Source: Daphnia pulex
Lineage: Eukaryota; Arthropoda; Branchiopoda; Diplostraca; Daphniidae
Assembly: GCF_021134715.1 (NCBI RefSeq)
Contig: NC_060018.1
Location: 496,001 to 560,000 of the forward strand
Direction of reading: 5' to 3'
Length of the DNA: 64,000 nucleotides
The first letter of the stretch is position 1, and each line of letters begins with the position of its first letter. Both the position numbers and the translations under genes were made by a program. Positions 1 to 13,862 of this stretch are shown here, piece after piece. The notes beneath the pieces are model-generated. The model saw only the letters and a program-made list of their open reading frames with translations, searched no databases and was not told where the DNA came from.

Positions 1-2475
1 TTAGGTAATCAGTTCTGGTACTATTATAAACCTGCATGTGACCTTCCAGATTTTTTAATGATGCACGACTTGCATAAATGCAGTGTATATGTCATGGAAA
101 CCTTCAATTCTCCTGGTTATTAACAATTAGGATATACCCTTGGTTTACAACTGCTTTCTTATTTTCAACTTTTCATTGCTTGTTATATTGTTTCTGTAAA
201 TATTTGTTGTAACTCTTTGTTGAAATTATTTATTTAGATAAACAGCATCCCGTTTAATTTGAGAAACTCCCAGTGTCAACCCAGTTAAGGATCTCTTCAA
301 TTTCCCCTTTCTTTCAATGTCCTCGTGTACGCCCATGCGAGTGTGGGTGTATTCACGAGTACTCCCTTTTACCTATCCCTCCTGGTGGATTCAACTTTTC
401 TGTGGCCGGAGCACTTGTGGATGCCTGGCCGTATATCCCAGGCTTCAAGGTAGGAAACATTCATCTCTATATCCTTCCTTTATGACTATTGAGTTGCGTT
501 GATTTCAAATTGTTATGTATAGTATGGAGTACGATTATTCCATGTTTCATCTTGCTGTTTTGATTTTTCTCAGTCAGGGTTCATTAGATAGCTCGCGTGT
601 AGAACCACTGCAGATCAGGCCTGTTTTTGTACCTCGCAACTTTGTCTATAGGCAAACAATCAAATTCAGAAATTGTTGAACTTGAAACACTTGAAGCAAA
701 GTGAAACTTGAACAACTTTTTGTTTTTTCGCCAAGAGGGTTTTGCCACCACACCAGCACTTCCTGGTTTATCATTACGAGTCTTCTCGAGTTTGAATTGT
801 GTTGATTAGCTGCGGAATCATCGGGACACGCGAGGCGAAACGAGAGATAACAGAGGCCCTTTAGGGTACCGCCAGGAGTCTATAAAATGCAATCAATATT
901 TACACCCTTTTGTCTAGTCTACTTATGCGCTGGATCTAATGACCTTTATGCGTCTTTCTTTCTTTTTTTTATTTTATTTTGGCTTCCGCTAAATTGTTTT
1001 CGTGCCATTTTAGCGGTACGTAGGGGCTCTGCGCAGAGAGTCGGTTGCCGGGCGACGGCGAGGAAGAGTCTCGAGTGTCACGACGAGCAGCGAGTCAGAC
1101 AGCAGAATCTATGTGCACACGTACAGATTGAGCGAGTGAAGGCAAAGAGGGGGGGGGGAAACTCCCTGCGGTACAATTTGCACGTACAACTCGGCAGCAC
1201 GGTCGAGTCATTCGGGCCGGGGTTGATCTACTAGCAGCAGCACCACTACCACTACCTCGATATATCTGAACGAAATCTGACCAAGCGCGACTGATTGAAT
1301 TCATCAGCATATCATCCCTGTCTGTGTGTGTGTGTTGGCTGTGGCCGTCTTTGTGGCTCGTGTTTCGGTTACCGAGGATCGCGAGGTCGACGGGAATCAA
1401 TAAGCCAATGCGAGTCGCTATGTACGCCCAAGTCGCCAGAATAGCGAAGCAGAGAATCAGACCGATGAAACTATCGCTGCCAGATATACTATACGATTTA
1501 TTGGTATTCCCTTAAAGTGTCGTGAGCTTAGAGCGGCGACAGACTCCTGATCCCTTGGACTTTAGCTTCTTAACGTACCAGCCCTCCCCCGTCCGTTCCT
1601 ACCCCAACTCTACTCGAATGGCATAAATTATGGGAGGCAACTGGCGAGTGAATTTGCCGTCATTGTTTGTAGGCTGGACTGTATTAGAAACAATTTAAAT
1701 GGATAGGATCAGGGGGATTTTGTCCCCACCTGACTGTTCGATCCAAAAGTCATTTTTTAAATATTCTAAGGTATAGGCCAGAGTGAAATGCGAATAATTG
1801 AAATGATTTCGTAATTGAAAAAAAGATAGTTTCATTCAGAGAAGCGTGGGCAACATTTGTATAGATCTTTCTCTCGACAGATGCATACAAACTGTAGTAG
1901 CTCTACTAAGTGGAGTCTGCAGCAGCAGGAGAAAAGACAACCCCCCCGTCATAGTAAATCTGGACCATGTCGACAGTGCACCGATGATTTATCTATGCGA
2001 TTTCCATCTTCGCTCGTATTTTTTTGCCCCCTATTTTTTCTTTGGGGGGGGGGGGTTTCTTGTTCCCTATTTTGAATTATTTAGAGCTGGAGAATAAGTT
2101 ATTACAGATTGGTCCCTTTTTTTCTGTACGGGACGGATGAAAGATCTAGAGCTATGACTTCTTGATGTACAGTGTACATCGTACACGGATGCATTACTGA
2201 ATAACCTTTCCCAATGTATAGATGAAGAGGAAAAAGGGAAATGCCCGTCGTGATTTCCCTGCGGTGTTTAAAAGACTTTTCCTTTTGAGATTGGAAGACG
2301 CAGGTCTATTCACGGTCGCTGATCCGAATACCGTCAGAGCAGATTGCAAATTCACTTTGGGTAGTCGTCGATGGGATTTGTATTTCTTCTCGTCCCCTCA
2401 TACCGTGGACATATTATTATTTATGATTATGATTTGGTCTCAAAATGGGAAGGGAATGAATAGAGATGTGATTAC
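1..2475. other. Non-coding stretch, probable intron of the sarcoglycan gene
   Basis: No open frame here shows a recognisable domain or a convincing exon with splice sites. The stretch carries homopolymer tracts, including runs of G near 1149-1158 and 2044-2055. Because the sarcoglycan exon at 2476-2790 ends in a splice donor pointing left on the minus strand, I infer that this is intron of that gene, with its remaining exons beyond the left edge. I looked for the extracellular sarcoglycan sequence that should follow the membrane anchor and did not find it. Confidence 0.5.
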
Positions 2476-2790
2476 CAGAGAGAATTGCATGGAGCGCAGG
2501 AGCCATAAAGTCAGCGACAGGTTGATGATGACGATGACGGTCAGGGTGAGGAGGAGGCCGAAAAGGGCGCGTCGACGCCAGCCGGTCAGCGTCAAAACGA
2601 GCCGGGCTTGTTCTTGTTGTTGTTGCAGTTGGAGGGACTGAGCTGGGTAACTACCGCCGCCGTGGCCCGTGTGGCGTGATGAGGGAACCGACGACGTCCG
2701 GCCGAGCCAATCGGTTACGGCGGCCGAATGGCTTCGTCCCGGTCGACTCCTTCTCGTTCCTCCTGTCCCATCGTCGGCGCTCCAACTCAT
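2476..2790 (-). CDS. SGCD: Sarcoglycan, gamma/delta type: N-terminal coding exon (partial gene)
   Basis: This exon encodes 105 residues from an ATG at 2790. Sarcoglycans are type II membrane glycoproteins of the dystrophin-associated complex that stabilise the muscle plasma membrane. A Gln/Ser-rich cytosolic tail (about residues 1-66) is followed by TLTGWRRRALFGLL and one hydrophobic segment (about 72-95) ending NLSLTLWLLRSMQFSL. The order GWR-[RK]-R, hydrophobic stretch, NL..T.W.L..M.F is the signature of gamma/delta/zeta sarcoglycans just before their extracellular domain. A donor (GTAATC on the minus strand, read from 2475) ends the exon in phase 0. An acceptor-like TTATTAG lies at 2833-2839, so the exon probably starts at 2832 with a short 5' UTR; an in-frame TAG upstream supports this ATG. 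The extracellular domain is not in the window. Delta versus gamma cannot be decided from this exon. Confidence 0.78.
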
Positions 2791-4618
2791 TTTTCTTCTT
2801 TCCTTACAACGGCTGGCAACAACAACAACAACCTAATAAAAAATTTGAATCATGAGAATAATTGAACAATTTGATTTGCTTTGAAAAAATCGACTATTTG
2901 GAATATAGGGGAATATAGTGATAAAATAATAGGCCAGCACAGTCTGGAGAGATGCTGATGGCTATACGTGCTGCATCTAATGTTCTTTGTGTTTGCCTTG
3001 CCAGCGTTATCTGTAGATGTTGTTGTAGACAACCCGGAACAGTTTTCTCGTCAAGACAGTGAATAAAACAAGTTTCCCAGTTTCTTATTCCCTGTACCCG
3101 CCGGCAGCTCTATACAAACAGGACATGGTATCTTCTCTCGCTTTTATATATCGAAAACATTGTGCAACATCACTATATGTACACGTCGATGGAAAAGAAA
3201 GAGGAAATGTGTTCGTTAATACACACCCTCACCGCCCGTTTTTCCTATTTTATATTTTCGCTTTGACAGTTTCGTCTCGTTATGTTGAAATCGTTTCATT
3301 GAAATCGTCTCCCGACGAACAAAGTTTCTGATTTCATCTCTGCTTCTCGTCGTGGCGTAATTCCGATAGTATTCCGCATGAATCGATTTCCCTGCTGAAA
3401 TGCCACCGTCTATAGTCTTGTTTCATACAATTCCCCCGGAAAGGAACTTTTGGGATCGTTTTTCGTGGTACTTGCAGGGCGATTAGACAGTCATAATACT
3501 TTGCTGGAGCAATAAGCTGCTCATTTGTTTCTTTTTAAATCGCTACTGTGTTGCACAGTTTCGTCGCCATCACCGAAATAACAACAGGAATGAGTGGGAG
3601 TGCGAATCGGAAGGATCTGATCCGGATTTTTAAAAGAAACAAGAGAACTGAACGAAGGGAATCGAGGACGTGAAATTGAACATGAATGTGAAAAGAAACT
3701 AATTTTTACGTGGAAAAGAGAAAGAATTTCTTCTTTTCAAGGGGGGAAATAGCAGAGTAAAAGGTTGCGGAACTTTCCGGTTGCTTCCGGTCGTTGCCTG
3801 CTGCCCGGCTTATTTACACTGAATGTGTAACTAGAAGCCTACACAAGGAGAGAGTCTTGGAAACCTTTTCCTACCTCTCGAGTCTTGTTTTCATCAGCTT
3901 CTCAGGGTGTGGGTTGGTGATTGGTGGAATTGCTGAACAAAAACCGTGGGCTGTGATCACAAATCAGTTAGTCTGTGTGCAGGTTGAAGACGGCCGTGAG
4001 TCAATGCAACTCTGGTGACCTTTCGTGGGGGTCTACAAAGTTCGATGACTGCTAAATGTTGCAGATAATTTATTCATTGATTTGCCCTCGCCCATGTTTT
4101 GATTTGAATAGGCGGATAGACCCCGGCGTACTTGGCTACCGACCCAACATTTCAGTTTCTCCCTTTTTTTATTTTATTTCTTTCTGTCTTTTTGACTAGT
4201 TGGCATACGCGCACTGTTTATACTAAAGCCTGCGTGTTGGAGCTTGTCGAGTCTCTTTTCTGTGTTCGTCTATTTTGAGCTTGGAAAGGGGGGGCGGGAG
4301 AGCTCAGGTGGAGATGGATTGGAATTTTGGATCTGCCCCCGTTTCCTATTTGCCTCTTGTTTGAATCGAATTTCCCACCCTTTGGTTATTGCCCAGCTGC
4401 TGATGGCTGGACACAACCGGAATCGTCAATGAGACAAGAAATTGTGATGCGCCGTTGTTCTTTTAGTCACGCTGATCCTGGCAAATCCTAAAAATAAAAC
4501 GGCTGATCCGTTGCATCGCACATCGGTCACCATTTGGCCGATGAAATGGGCGCCGATACCACACACAAGCGCACACACTTGAGAGTAAATCCTCGGTCCG
4601 GGGCCGGCCGCCACTTAC

Positions 4619-5100
4619 CTCTTAAGCGTGATAGCGGGACAGCGCCAAGTGAGGAGACAGTCCGGGATGATAGGAGGAGTGGGGCAGCGTGACGAGTTTG
4701 TTATCTCGAGGGCTGGGTGAGGCTGATTGGCCGGCGAGTTTTTGATAGGCGACACGTCGAGAGAGAAAACACACGAGGCACGAAAGAGAGAGAGAGAGAG
4801 TCACAATCCGGCTGGATATGTTTTTTGATCGGCGGCCGATTTTAACGCCGATTCCGGGTGGTCCAACCAAACAGCTGAGCGTTGCTGGTTGTTTTATTTT
4901 TTTTCACGGGTCTGGCGGACACGTTTTGACGCGGCCAAACAAGAGAGAGCACAAGCGGAGGAGCCCAGCCGAGTGAGAGAATATATATCGGGCCGCCGCT
5001 GCCGCCGCATCCGTTGGTCCGCGTCCGTTGCCTTTTCTGCTTTTTCTTTTGCACCGCCGCGTTCGCCCGTTGTGTATTTTTGTTGTTGTTTCAGTCGTTT
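4619..5100 (-). other. Probable non-coding 5' exon of the sarcoglycan gene
   Basis: On the minus strand, AG followed by GTAAGTGG gives a near-perfect splice donor with the exon ending at 4619. The next acceptor downstream in transcription order is the one at 2833 before the sarcoglycan start codon. The upstream end is not visible and is set arbitrarily. The stretch contains a GA repeat (about 4785-4800). No coding sequence is claimed. It could instead belong to an unrelated minus-strand transcript. Confidence 0.35.
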
Positions 5101-8100
5101 CCAACTTTAGATCGCCGTGAGCCCCTCACTGCTGCACTTTCGTCTTGCAATACGAAAGGAAAAAGAGAAAGCGCCGAGGGGGGCGAATACAAACACCGGG
5201 CCAGGAGCGACAAGACGCTACTGCTGCTGCTGCTCTTGGTCGTGTTGCATCAGTCGTTGTGACGCCAAGGTTTTCGCTGGTGTGGTCCGCACAGTTTGTC
5301 GGTTGTCCGTTTCGCTGTGCCTTGACTCTTCAGCCGCCCACAACTTCCATCAGGAGCGAGCCTGGAAATTTTGTCTGGGTTTTTGGTTGTTTTCACGCCT
5401 CCTCCTTCTAAATTTGGACACTCTGTAGGCACATCAAAGACTTTTCGGGATTTTTTGTGACAAGCGTTTTTTTTTTCCTTTCAGGTCAAACGGGAAACAT
5501 TTTCCCTGCGTGGCTATTCGTCAATTTTCTCTCGGTTGTCTTTGGAATGCGTTCCCTTTTAGCAGCACGTGCGGGAGGAGGCCAGGAGCCGCGGTTGAAC
5601 GAGACGAAACTTTTGGGAAAGGGGGGGGGACGATACCGTCGGAGTAATGTTGTCAACGTGTGTGACGTGAGTGAGACGGGCGTGAGTAAGTGGGTGGGGT
5701 CTTTTTTGGCGTGTCTTACTCGTCCGAAACCGATGGCACGACTGGAGTCTTGTCGTCGCACACACGGCCAACTTATACACGTACACAAGAAGATGTAGCA
5801 GCGCGTGCTGTGCCATACACACAGTCTACACACGGCGGTGGAGCGGGCGGGCGGGAGTCGTGTACTAGCGCAGCATGTATGTCTGTGGGTGGACGAGGTG
5901 GGGCTTTGCTCCCATGGATCCAGGTGGACTAAAAAAGACAGTGGAGGAGACGACGAGTAGCGCCTGACAGGAAGAGTTTGGGGCGGGGGAGGAGGTAAAT
6001 GTTATTCGGAAATAAAAAACAAAAACAGCAGGAGAACAGCAGCGGAGGAAATGGTCGTCCCGTCTCATGTCTTGTTTTTGCGTGTCGTTCGTTTGTCTTG
6101 TCGTTGCGGTCGAGCATCTGCTCCTAGCGTCCCTGCGTGTCCGTGCGCGAATATGTCCGGTGGAATTCACCCGAATTCACCCGGTGGAATATTGCTGGCG
6201 ACTTAACTAAGACTGAATACTTTTTCCACTTGGAATTCGTCGTCCTTCAGCCCGAAGGCGCTAGGACTGGCCGTTTGTTATTCGAACCCGATACGCCGGC
6301 CGGCCTGGCGTAAATGTCGCCTACTCCTTCTGCTGGTCGGCCCCGGCGCCTGTTTTGTCTCGTTGATGGAGTTGTTTGTCACACACAATTCGACGGCGGA
6401 GTAAAAAGGTGAAAGAGCGACAACAACATCCATCGCAACAGCCTGCCGCCGTTACAAAGTGCTCCTTATTTCGCCCTGGACTGCTCCTAATTTATTTCTC
6501 GCTCCTTTCTCCTAACTCTCTCGCTGAACGCCTCCTGCGTTTCTGCCACTCTGACGGCGGCGCAATATTAAGACGGACGTCAATTTATTACACTTTTGTC
6601 GCCTTCTCTTTTTCATCCGGGGGCCATTCACACGTCTGGCCAAAAAGGACGGACGGGGCGGGCACGTGCCGTCCATCTTTCCCTTTCAGCGCACTCGACA
6701 ACTTGTTCATCCCAGGCTATACTACTCCACTCTCTCTCTCCTTCTTCTCCTTCTTCTACTTGATGCTTAACAAATGTAAACATTCAGCGGGGGAAACGCG
6801 ATTTTGTTTAATGTTTAATTTGTTTCTGTTTGACTAGCCCCGGAGTGGGTGGGTGAGAGAGAGAGAGAGTGGGGACCATTACAAGTACAGGAGCAGTAGA
6901 TTGATGTAATGGAGGACTCAATTATTGAGGCTCTCACGGCTCCCGCCACGCCCCATCTATTGACACTGGTCAAAATCTTCAACAAACACACGCACGCACA
7001 CAAACTGTAGTCGACGCGCTCCATAAAACGAATTTTTGTTGTCTTTAGTCTCTCTCTCTTTTTTAGACGCGGGTGCGTCTGTCTTCTTTGATCAAACACA
7101 TATCCCCGTGTATAGGGCGCTAATTTGACGCCGCGCCCAACACACACACACAACTGGACCGACAGTTTGGACAGCGGAAAGAGGGAACAGGGAGGGCGAC
7201 GGGAGGCGATGTGATGGTTCTTTGGGCTATTGTGTATATAGACAGACCTGACTGAGAGGACCCAACAGTCAGTGCTGTGCAAAGCCTATATGCTGGAGGC
7301 TCGATGGCCGAGCGCGCGCCACGGTGTAAGCTGCTGCCCGTCCGGATTTGTTTGCCCGTACCGATGGGCGAGCGGGAGAGTGCAAGCCCGCCCGCTCACA
7401 GTGTGATGGAACTCAAACATTGAGTCACAAAACAAATCTCCACACGCCCATCAGTCACTAGACTTCTTTTTCTTCTTTTATTCTTTTCTCTTCTGCTTCT
7501 TCTTTTCCTTTAACTGTTTAGACGAAACTCTGCCGATCGAGATTGGATTTGTCGTACAGCAGGCGCTTCTTAGTCTCCAACCCAGCAAGATATCAGCAGC
7601 TAGTCCTTATTTTTGACATCAAAAAGTCTTTTATTTGATCAAATAATGGTACCGTACCCAAAAGCCAATCGGCTTTCAACTCGAAGAAATCCGCGATTGT
7701 TTTTTCTTGATTCTTTTATACTTCTTTTTATTTTATTTTTTTGTTCTCTCAATTTTTTGTAAAATGAAAGACACTGTGATAATTAGCTGTCGTAAGTAAT
7801 GAACATGTCTGAGTGTTCTGGGGACACGGGACCGCACAAGGAGATGAGACGCGTCCGATTCGCACGTCCTCGTTCAACGGCTCAGTCTTTTTTCCCGTGC
7901 GATTCCACACGCATTTCGGTGGTTCCTCTTTATAGAAGGCCGCCGCTTCGTCTTCTTTCCCTCTCGGCCGTCTTTGTTGGATTCTAATTCAACTCGCTTT
8001 TGTGCGCAATCCTCTTTTCTTATTAGATTCACGAGTCCGAAGTGGAGACGAAAGATTCGGAGCGAATGAAGACGTCAAAGGAGAAGACGGGAGAAAAAAG

Positions 8101-8442
8101 AGCTTTTGGTCATTTCTCTCTTTTTTGAGGTTTCCTTCTCTTCTCTTTTTTATATTTTTCTTTATTTGACAACAACTTATCGCCGGCACTTCCGGACCCG
8201 TAAACCCAAAGCCGGGCGCTAACAACAAACACACACAAAAGTTTTTATGCGGCTGCAACAAGCGGGAGAGAGTGGGAGAGAGAGACGAGTCCCTTTGATC
8301 GATGACCCTTTCACGCATTATTATTCCCTTTTCTTTATTCTTCCTCCTCCACATCCACTTCTTTTCCAGTTGTCGTAATAGGATAAATATTTAGAGCCAT
8401 TTTAAAATATTTAGACCATTTCAACCCCGGCCGGATAAGAAA

Positions 8443-8459
8443 GAAAGAAAGAAAGAGTA
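8443..8459. repeat. (GAAA)n microsatellite
   Basis: A short run of AAGA/GAAA units, visible directly in the sequence, in a gene-free region. Confidence 0.8.
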
Positions 8460-11400
8460 ATACTATGGGAATACCTAAGTCGGCTCTATTGTATAAGTAG
8501 CTGGCGGAATGCTCTAAGCTTTTTTTTCCCTTTCCCTTTTCCGGCGGATCATTAATCAGCTGTGTGCTGTTGTATAGCCCGGCGACTTGAGGTAGAAAAG
8601 GAACAGCCAAAAGGAGGCAAGATATATTGATGGAGCTTTCTGCTTCTCTGATTTTAAATCGGCTAATCAACGACGATGATTGTTGTGGGATGGAGGCAAC
8701 AGCAGCTCAATCGGTCAAAGGGAATGGAACGGGGTCGTCGTCGTCGTCTTATCGGCCAGTCCCAGCGACTCCAACCCACACGAAAACATTCAACGATGGA
8801 CCATCACATTTCCATTCGTCGTTTAAAAAATGCCCAGATACTCACTACAATATTTCATTGGCGTGTGTAGAGTCCCCTTTTATATATATAGAGTAGTATT
8901 GCTGCTGGTGTTATAATGATATGCAGACGTTCGGGGTGGGGAGGGGGGACTGCGTGACCTATTCTACTAGTATACATCAACGTGAAAATGCTACACCGTA
9001 TCTTTTTTTAGTCCTGCGACAAAAACACGGCACAAGTTTTCGACTGGAGATGATTTGAACGATTTGTTCCCCCTTTTGGGGTTCGGTCACGTGGCATCGT
9101 TGCATATCCGCAGCGTTAGATTTTGTTTCGTCGATATGTCTTTATAAATGCTGTGGGCAGGAAAAGAAAAATCACGGCGGTGCAGCCATCGAGGCACAAA
9201 CATGAGTAACACAGTTTCACTCACATGCCGTGACCAGTTTCGTCCGTCCTTTTCCCCTTTCGGTATTTTTTTACTTTTTCAATGTCGACGCCCCCTCCGC
9301 CATCCCACAGTGAGAGGGAGGAGATTTACCCTTTTCTGTTATTTCCGGGATCACTAGCGGGATAAAGACGCAAAAGAAAAAATTCAAATAAGTATTTTCT
9401 TTCCCTCGCTTTTTTTGTAGTTATTAGAAGGAACGAAACAAGTAACTGGTAATAAGCCAACAAGTCAAGACTAACATTTAACGCGGGTCCCCCCTCCCTT
9501 TTCTTTTTTCTTCGTTCGAAGTTTTTGTCTTCCCGATGAATCAATGAAAATGTTGTTGAACGGGTACGGCTGGATTATGCCAAGCGAAGGATATACAGAA
9601 GCCGTCGAAAAGACGTAACAGTGAAGGGGTCCACCTTTTCTTCTCGTTTGCCGTGCAGCCACACCCTTTTCATGCTCTTGCAATGGATCGTCTCATTCAT
9701 TGCGGATGTGGGAGACCGAGTCTATTGGCTATTGTTCCTCGCGGATGATGGAAAAAATAAGGAGAGGATGATATGGCATCGCGTGGGGGGGCACATTGTA
9801 CACACAACTCAACAAAAGAAAAAGAAGAACAACAACAACTTTTTTGGCTTTTTGTTTTGTTACGACTTGTCTTTTTCTTCTTCGCATAACCAGCGCACTC
9901 CTCCGACTTTTTTTTTTGGGGAGGGGACTCTAATTGCCCAACTCCTTGCCTCTAGTGTCACGGTCCTTACACGTTGGTGGTAATGTGCGGCTAATAAAGA
10001 CGACCCAAAATGTTCCCGTGCTGTATTATTTTTCTGTTTTTGGGGGGTTTTGAAAAAGGGGTTGAACGCTGTAAGATGACGGTGACGCACTTTATTTGCT
10101 TCGCTTCGACACTTTTGAACAACACTGACCGCGTCTTTTTATTGCCCCCCCGGAACTGACTGTACACGATGTTGTTTAACCCTAAAATGTAAGTTATCCA
10201 CACAAGGCATCATCGTGGTGGTTATGTAGACAAAGGAAGTTGTCCATCGACCAGCACTATCAACCCCATCAACTTTATTTAGTTTTTCTCAGTCTATACA
10301 CCGTGGCATCGATCTGCTTAGGTCTTTTGGATCCCCTGGATCTCTGTTGATTCTTTTATAATGGCCGGAAGTGAAGAGATTACTTTGTCGTGTCCAGTTT
10401 TGGATCTACAAGACTTTTGATGTTATCTGCATTGGATTGCTCCATGGATGTTATTAGATATTGATGACAGTTTAAGGCGGACATGTAACAGTTACTAGAC
10501 CGTATGTAGATTTCTCATGCATTTTAGAGTTGTCCGCTCAATAAGTTTTGAGCGATGTGGATTTCTGAATATGTATATGTTATGATCTCCGCTTGGTATA
10601 CCACAGGAGTTTACCGGCGGTGGCTTTGTGCGGTAGTACCGCACATGATGGTCATCCCTGGTCATCATCAATCATTCAGGGTATCTCACGCGAAATCTTT
10701 GATGATGACAAATCTAAGGGCCTTGCTCACTCGTTAATATTGATTTCCGCATCAATCAGATCCGCGTATGACTCTCTCCCCTCAATTGAGAATGTTGTGC
10801 CAATCTCCCCCCACTTGTAGTAGCGCCGCATTTGCAGCAAATCGAATGGACGGCATCAAAGGCTACTTCAATGAGATGAGCCGAATAAAGTGCGTTCATT
10901 ACGTTTATTTCTTAAATATCCATTTGCTTATGTCTATCTCTCCTCTCCTAGTGGACTGAATTCATTTCATCTAATTACTAACATTTTGTTCTTTTTTCTT
11001 TCTTGATGTTGATTCACTTTTAGCGCTGTCAAGTCGCATGCAATTCGCTTGTTGTTGTTGTTGTTAGAAAAAAAAGGCGGGGGATGGGAATGCAGTGTCA
11101 AGTTTATTCCTATAATACAATAATAGGAGCACTGCGCACTAAATCTCCGGGCAATTCCAATAGAAGGACGCCCGCTAGCAACCGGGGCGACGTCCGTTGT
11201 CGTCAACGGTCTCCTCTTCTTTTTCCCTTTTATTTTGCTTCATTATTATATCGTTGCGGAATGGGTAGGCAGAGCTGTATCCCTAATCATTATTGTTCTA
11301 TTGTTTCCTGCAAGGCTTTGTAGTATAATATGTAGTACGGAACGACAGTATTATATTTAATAGTACATGTGAAGGCATAAGACTGGTCAACGAGGAGATG

Positions 11401-11519
11401 AGTGAGAAACCCCGGAGCGATGCGCTTGCTGTAGACGCGGCCCAAAAGGAAACGCGGGTTGTTGACATACAGTGTATACATGCCTGATGCAGAGGAGGGA
11501 CCCCGTATTACATTCGACA

Positions 11520-11541
11520 CAATAATAATAATAATAATAAT
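11520..11541. repeat. (AAT)n microsatellite
   Basis: About seven tandem AAT units, visible directly, in a gene-free region. Confidence 0.85.
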
Positions 11542-13810
11542 AGACTGGAAAACTTCAGTTTGCGCAGATATATTCCACTCTGGACATGAGGGACAAGCCC
11601 CAAAGACAACCGGCCATCCAGCCCTCTATACCGCCGATCTATTGTTACATAACGAAATAAGCAGCGAGCCTCGTCGCACTTGACATATCCAAACCCGAAG
11701 AGAACACGGAACATGGACATCCCGCGGACGACGTACGTGCGGCGCTGTTCTATTCTAGTCCTCGTAACGTGGATAACTCACGCGATCGTCGATTGGTGCT
11801 GCAATCTGAGCAACTGCCATCGTCTACTGGGTGCATTTGTGTTGACTGGAAACTACCGTGTTGTCTCCTTATTAAATGGGAAGACGAAATCAGTAATCCA
11901 AACTGGATGCAGCATCAATGAGGAGGGGGAGGGTTGGCCGGAACTTTGTGACGCACGAATCTAACAAGGAACTAAGCTGTTTGTTAGTATAGTAGTAACA
12001 AATATCTTGTAAAGTTGGAAACGCGTCTGTCGCCCTACTATACTAAATTATTTTGACTCTGGAGGAATGAAGACGTCGTTTTGCTTATCTGTTGCAGCTC
12101 CATTAAACTCGCGGGTATATGGGAGAATATAGGCAACACCAAGCAACAGCCCGTGATTGAGTTATAGCGCCGAGAAACCAGCAAATGAGACGTGATGAAT
12201 TTCAAGTTTTAGCTCCCCCCTCATAAAATCATTACGATTTCATAGCCTATCTGTCGTGTATCCCTTTGGCATTTCTCTAGTAATGAAATCTGCTCTCAAC
12301 GGTAAATACTCGAGGGATTCCTTTGTGCATTGTGTTTTATTTACGTGTTGTTATTATATAGCCTAAACTCGACCCACATAGCAGCCACTATACCGTGTGC
12401 AACTGTTGTTATTATTGTTCATCTCAAATCGGATCAAATGTGGGGGAGCCGCTCCCATCGTCGTCTCGTTGGCGGTTGGTGGGGGGAGGACAATCCTCTC
12501 AAATTGCGCAATGGGAAACCTTTGATGATGAAATGCAGCACGGCCGTGAAATCCCTTAAATTCTCCTCTCACCCTCGCTCGTGTGGTCCCTTGTCTTGGG
12601 CAGTAATTTAGACCCTCTCCTCTCCCAGTTCATTTCTACGAATCTCTTGCCTGTCCGTCTGCCCTTTTCGTTCACAGAGAGACCAACAATAACACTAGAC
12701 TACTCTCAAGACGTGCTGTTGGAGAAGCCGAGAGAGAGAGAGTCTATCTAATTGTCGACGACCTCCTTATTCCCATCGTCAGGGACTCGGGAACTTTTTT
12801 CAGAAGAGATGTTAGTCGATAACAAAAGGATTGTGACGCGGTGGCCGTTGCTACTTTCAGTCGCCTTGTATAGGGGATAGTATTAGATGAACTCGTGGTG
12901 AATGTGTCCGACTTTCTGCCGAAAAGTTGGTCTACTTGCGCCATGTCTACATATCATATCTGTTTGCTTTATTATTCGCCTTTTGCCGCACGTAGGACCC
13001 AATCATCCACCGGATGATTTCCATATCTTAAGCCTACTGCATATATTAACTCTGACTATTTCAAATGAGAATCGAGATAAGAGGATTCTCAACTTTTCTT
13101 TCCTCGGATGACCTTTTTCAAGATGTTGAGCAGCGGCGGGGACGTGTGTCTTGTGTATAGGCAGCGCTTTATCATCTGTACGGCTTGATGGGTACATAAT
13201 GGGATTTCGTTTAGGTTGTAGGCATATACGTTTCTTCTTTTTTTTTGACGGTTTGCACACGAAATCATTATTGATTTATGAATATTAGACACTGAGGAGA
13301 GATATGCTCCATATCGGAGGCTGTTTGTTTTTTCCTTCCCTATGTCGGGGTGTGGCCATTTCGATTCTTTTGGTTCCGTTTATTTTTTTGTATTTTTTTG
13401 CACTAGACGAAAAAGAGATTTCACCCTGGGTTTTTTCTTGTTGACACATGTGAAAGCAGCTAGACGTCTATAGACATGTGCTGGTGCGTCTGTAGCTCTA
13501 TAAGAGAAGAGGACACGGAAATCAAGCAAGTCTTGATCCTTGAGCTGTCGCACCCCCGCCCCACTCGTTGTGTACACACACGTAGAGTGATTGAGAGATT
13601 CAATAGTATCTAGGCTTTATTCCTTAGATATATATTGATATTAGAGGCAGAGAGAGAGAGAAAGGAAATCAGCACGCCCAGTTGATCCCGGCAGCATTTT
13701 CGAACGCGTTTGCTTCTTGATAAAAAGGAGGGGAAAGATGAATCCAAACAAGACGAACGCATCAGCAGAAACAACAATCGCGGCATTGATTTTCCCATTT
13801 CTTTAGATTA

Positions 13811-13862
13811 CCCCCCCCCCCCCCCCCGACCATGTCTCTCTATGCACACACACACACACACA
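13811..13862. repeat. Poly-C tract followed by (CA)n microsatellite
   Basis: Seventeen consecutive C residues (13811-13827) are followed about 17 bases later by a run of roughly nine CA units (about 13843-13861). The complementary strand has an uninterrupted G17 tract. Confidence 0.9.

Noticed and set aside
6815-7282. 155-codon minus-strand open frame in the left gene-free region
   Set aside because: It consists largely of translated microsatellite and GA/CT tracts (Ser-Leu-Ser-Leu, Cys-Val-Cys), with no domain.
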